Below, in pieces: positions 63,844 to 64,000 of a stretch of 64,000 nt of DNA. Each line of letters begins with the position of its first letter. The first letter of the stretch is position 1. The translations under genes and the position numbers were made by a program. Location: positions 1,550,001 to 1,614,000 of the forward strand of contig NZ_WBJY01000001.1 in the NCBI RefSeq assembly GCF_008831085.1, written 5' to 3'. This DNA is from Pseudoclavibacter endophyticus. GTDB taxonomy: Bacteria > Actinomycetota > Actinomycetes > Actinomycetales > Microbacteriaceae. The notes under the pieces were generated by a model. The model ran no database searches. It was not told the DNA's origin and worked only from the letters and a program-made list of their open reading frames with translations.

Positions 63844-64000
63844 CGATGAACGGGCCGGCCAGACGGTCGCGTCGCCGGTCGGTTCGCCGCCGGTGCCGAG
63901 GAACGTCCGGGCTCCACAGGGCAGGACGGTGGGTAACGCCCACCCGGGGCAACCCGCGAGCCAGTGCAACAGAAAGCAGACCGCCCGCTTCGCGCGGGTA
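63844..64000 (+). ncRNA. rnpB: RNase P RNA, type A, 5' part (cut by window end)
   Basis: The catalytic RNA that trims tRNA 5' ends. The conserved block GAGGAACGTCCGGGCTCC at 63898-63915 is the first universal core (CR-I), and CAGTGCAACAGAAAGCAGAC at 63962-63981 is the CR-II/III region. Between them GGTGGGTAACGCCCACC is the P8-P9 hairpin. The gene follows the zinc-ribbon gene, as in other actinobacteria. The 3' half lies outside the window, and the 5' end is estimated from the -10 box and P1 sequence. Confidence 0.95.

Overview
The window is a chromosomal segment of a high-GC Gram-positive bacterium (Actinomycetota), most probably Micrococcales and plausibly Microbacteriaceae. The evidence is strong G/C bias at third codon positions, frequent GTG and some TTG starts, an actinobacterial gene order glyS-dusB-dgt-dnaG, a homodimeric pyruvate dehydrogenase E1 (aceE) next to a FasR-like regulator and the type II fatty-acid operon fabD-fabH-acpP-fabF with DUF3145, the actinobacterial MSMEG_4193/SCO1664 pair, and the start of a type A RNase P RNA. 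I could not compare against any database, so the genus is not assigned.

Layout. 1-10.2 kb: end of glyS, a flavin oxidoreductase, dusB, dgt, dnaG, then an overlapping trio (MpaB-like protein, an ABC ATPase without a permease, a 2-hydroxyacid dehydrogenase) and a DUF368/PopT undecaprenyl-phosphate translocase. 10.3-13.8 kb: tRNA-Asn and a 961-residue secreted repeat protein closed by a strong terminator. 13.9-19.3 kb: alpha/beta hydrolase, manganese catalase, MMPL exporter, folD. 19.3-22.7 kb: a VWA protein and a MoxR/chelatase-type AAA+ ATPase. 22.8-28.2 kb: phosphatase plus SCO1664-type kinase-like protein, two tandem M23 peptidases, peptide deformylase, a NIPA/DMT-like transporter. 28.3-32.1 kb: glycosyltransferase and proB-proA. 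32.2-38.5 kb: malate synthase G with a divergent IclR regulator, an aldehyde dehydrogenase and an APC permease, which look like one catabolic locus. 38.5-40.4 kb: a CAU tRNA, thiamine-binding protein, a small membrane protein, DUF3145. 40.5-48.3 kb: the aceE-fasR-fabD-fabH-acpP-fabF block, all on the minus strand, linking acetyl-CoA supply to fatty-acid synthesis. 48.6-54.0 kb: tRNA-Val, an unusual hairpin, a LuxR-type two-component system divergent from a three-gene ABC-2 exporter, and a poorly coding stretch around a membrane protein. 54.1-64 kb: acetolactate decarboxylase, a third M23 protein, a SulP transporter divergent from a MerR regulator, GH15 glucoamylase-like enzyme, LLM flavin monooxygenase, DksA-type zinc finger, NIF3 protein, a coiled-coil protein whose zinc-ribbon cysteines are mostly missing, and the 5' part of rnpB.

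Most of the window is ordinary chromosomal gene content. The most useful new observations are a shared sequence element in front of aceE and DUF3145, a repeated TANNNT box placed 6-8 nt before start codons (probable leaderless transcripts), the loss of the cell-wall sorting consensus in the repeat protein, the tandem M23 pair with structured upstream DNA, and the hairpin directly behind tRNA-Val. I found no CRISPR array, complete insertion sequence, prophage or clearly new multi-gene defence system.
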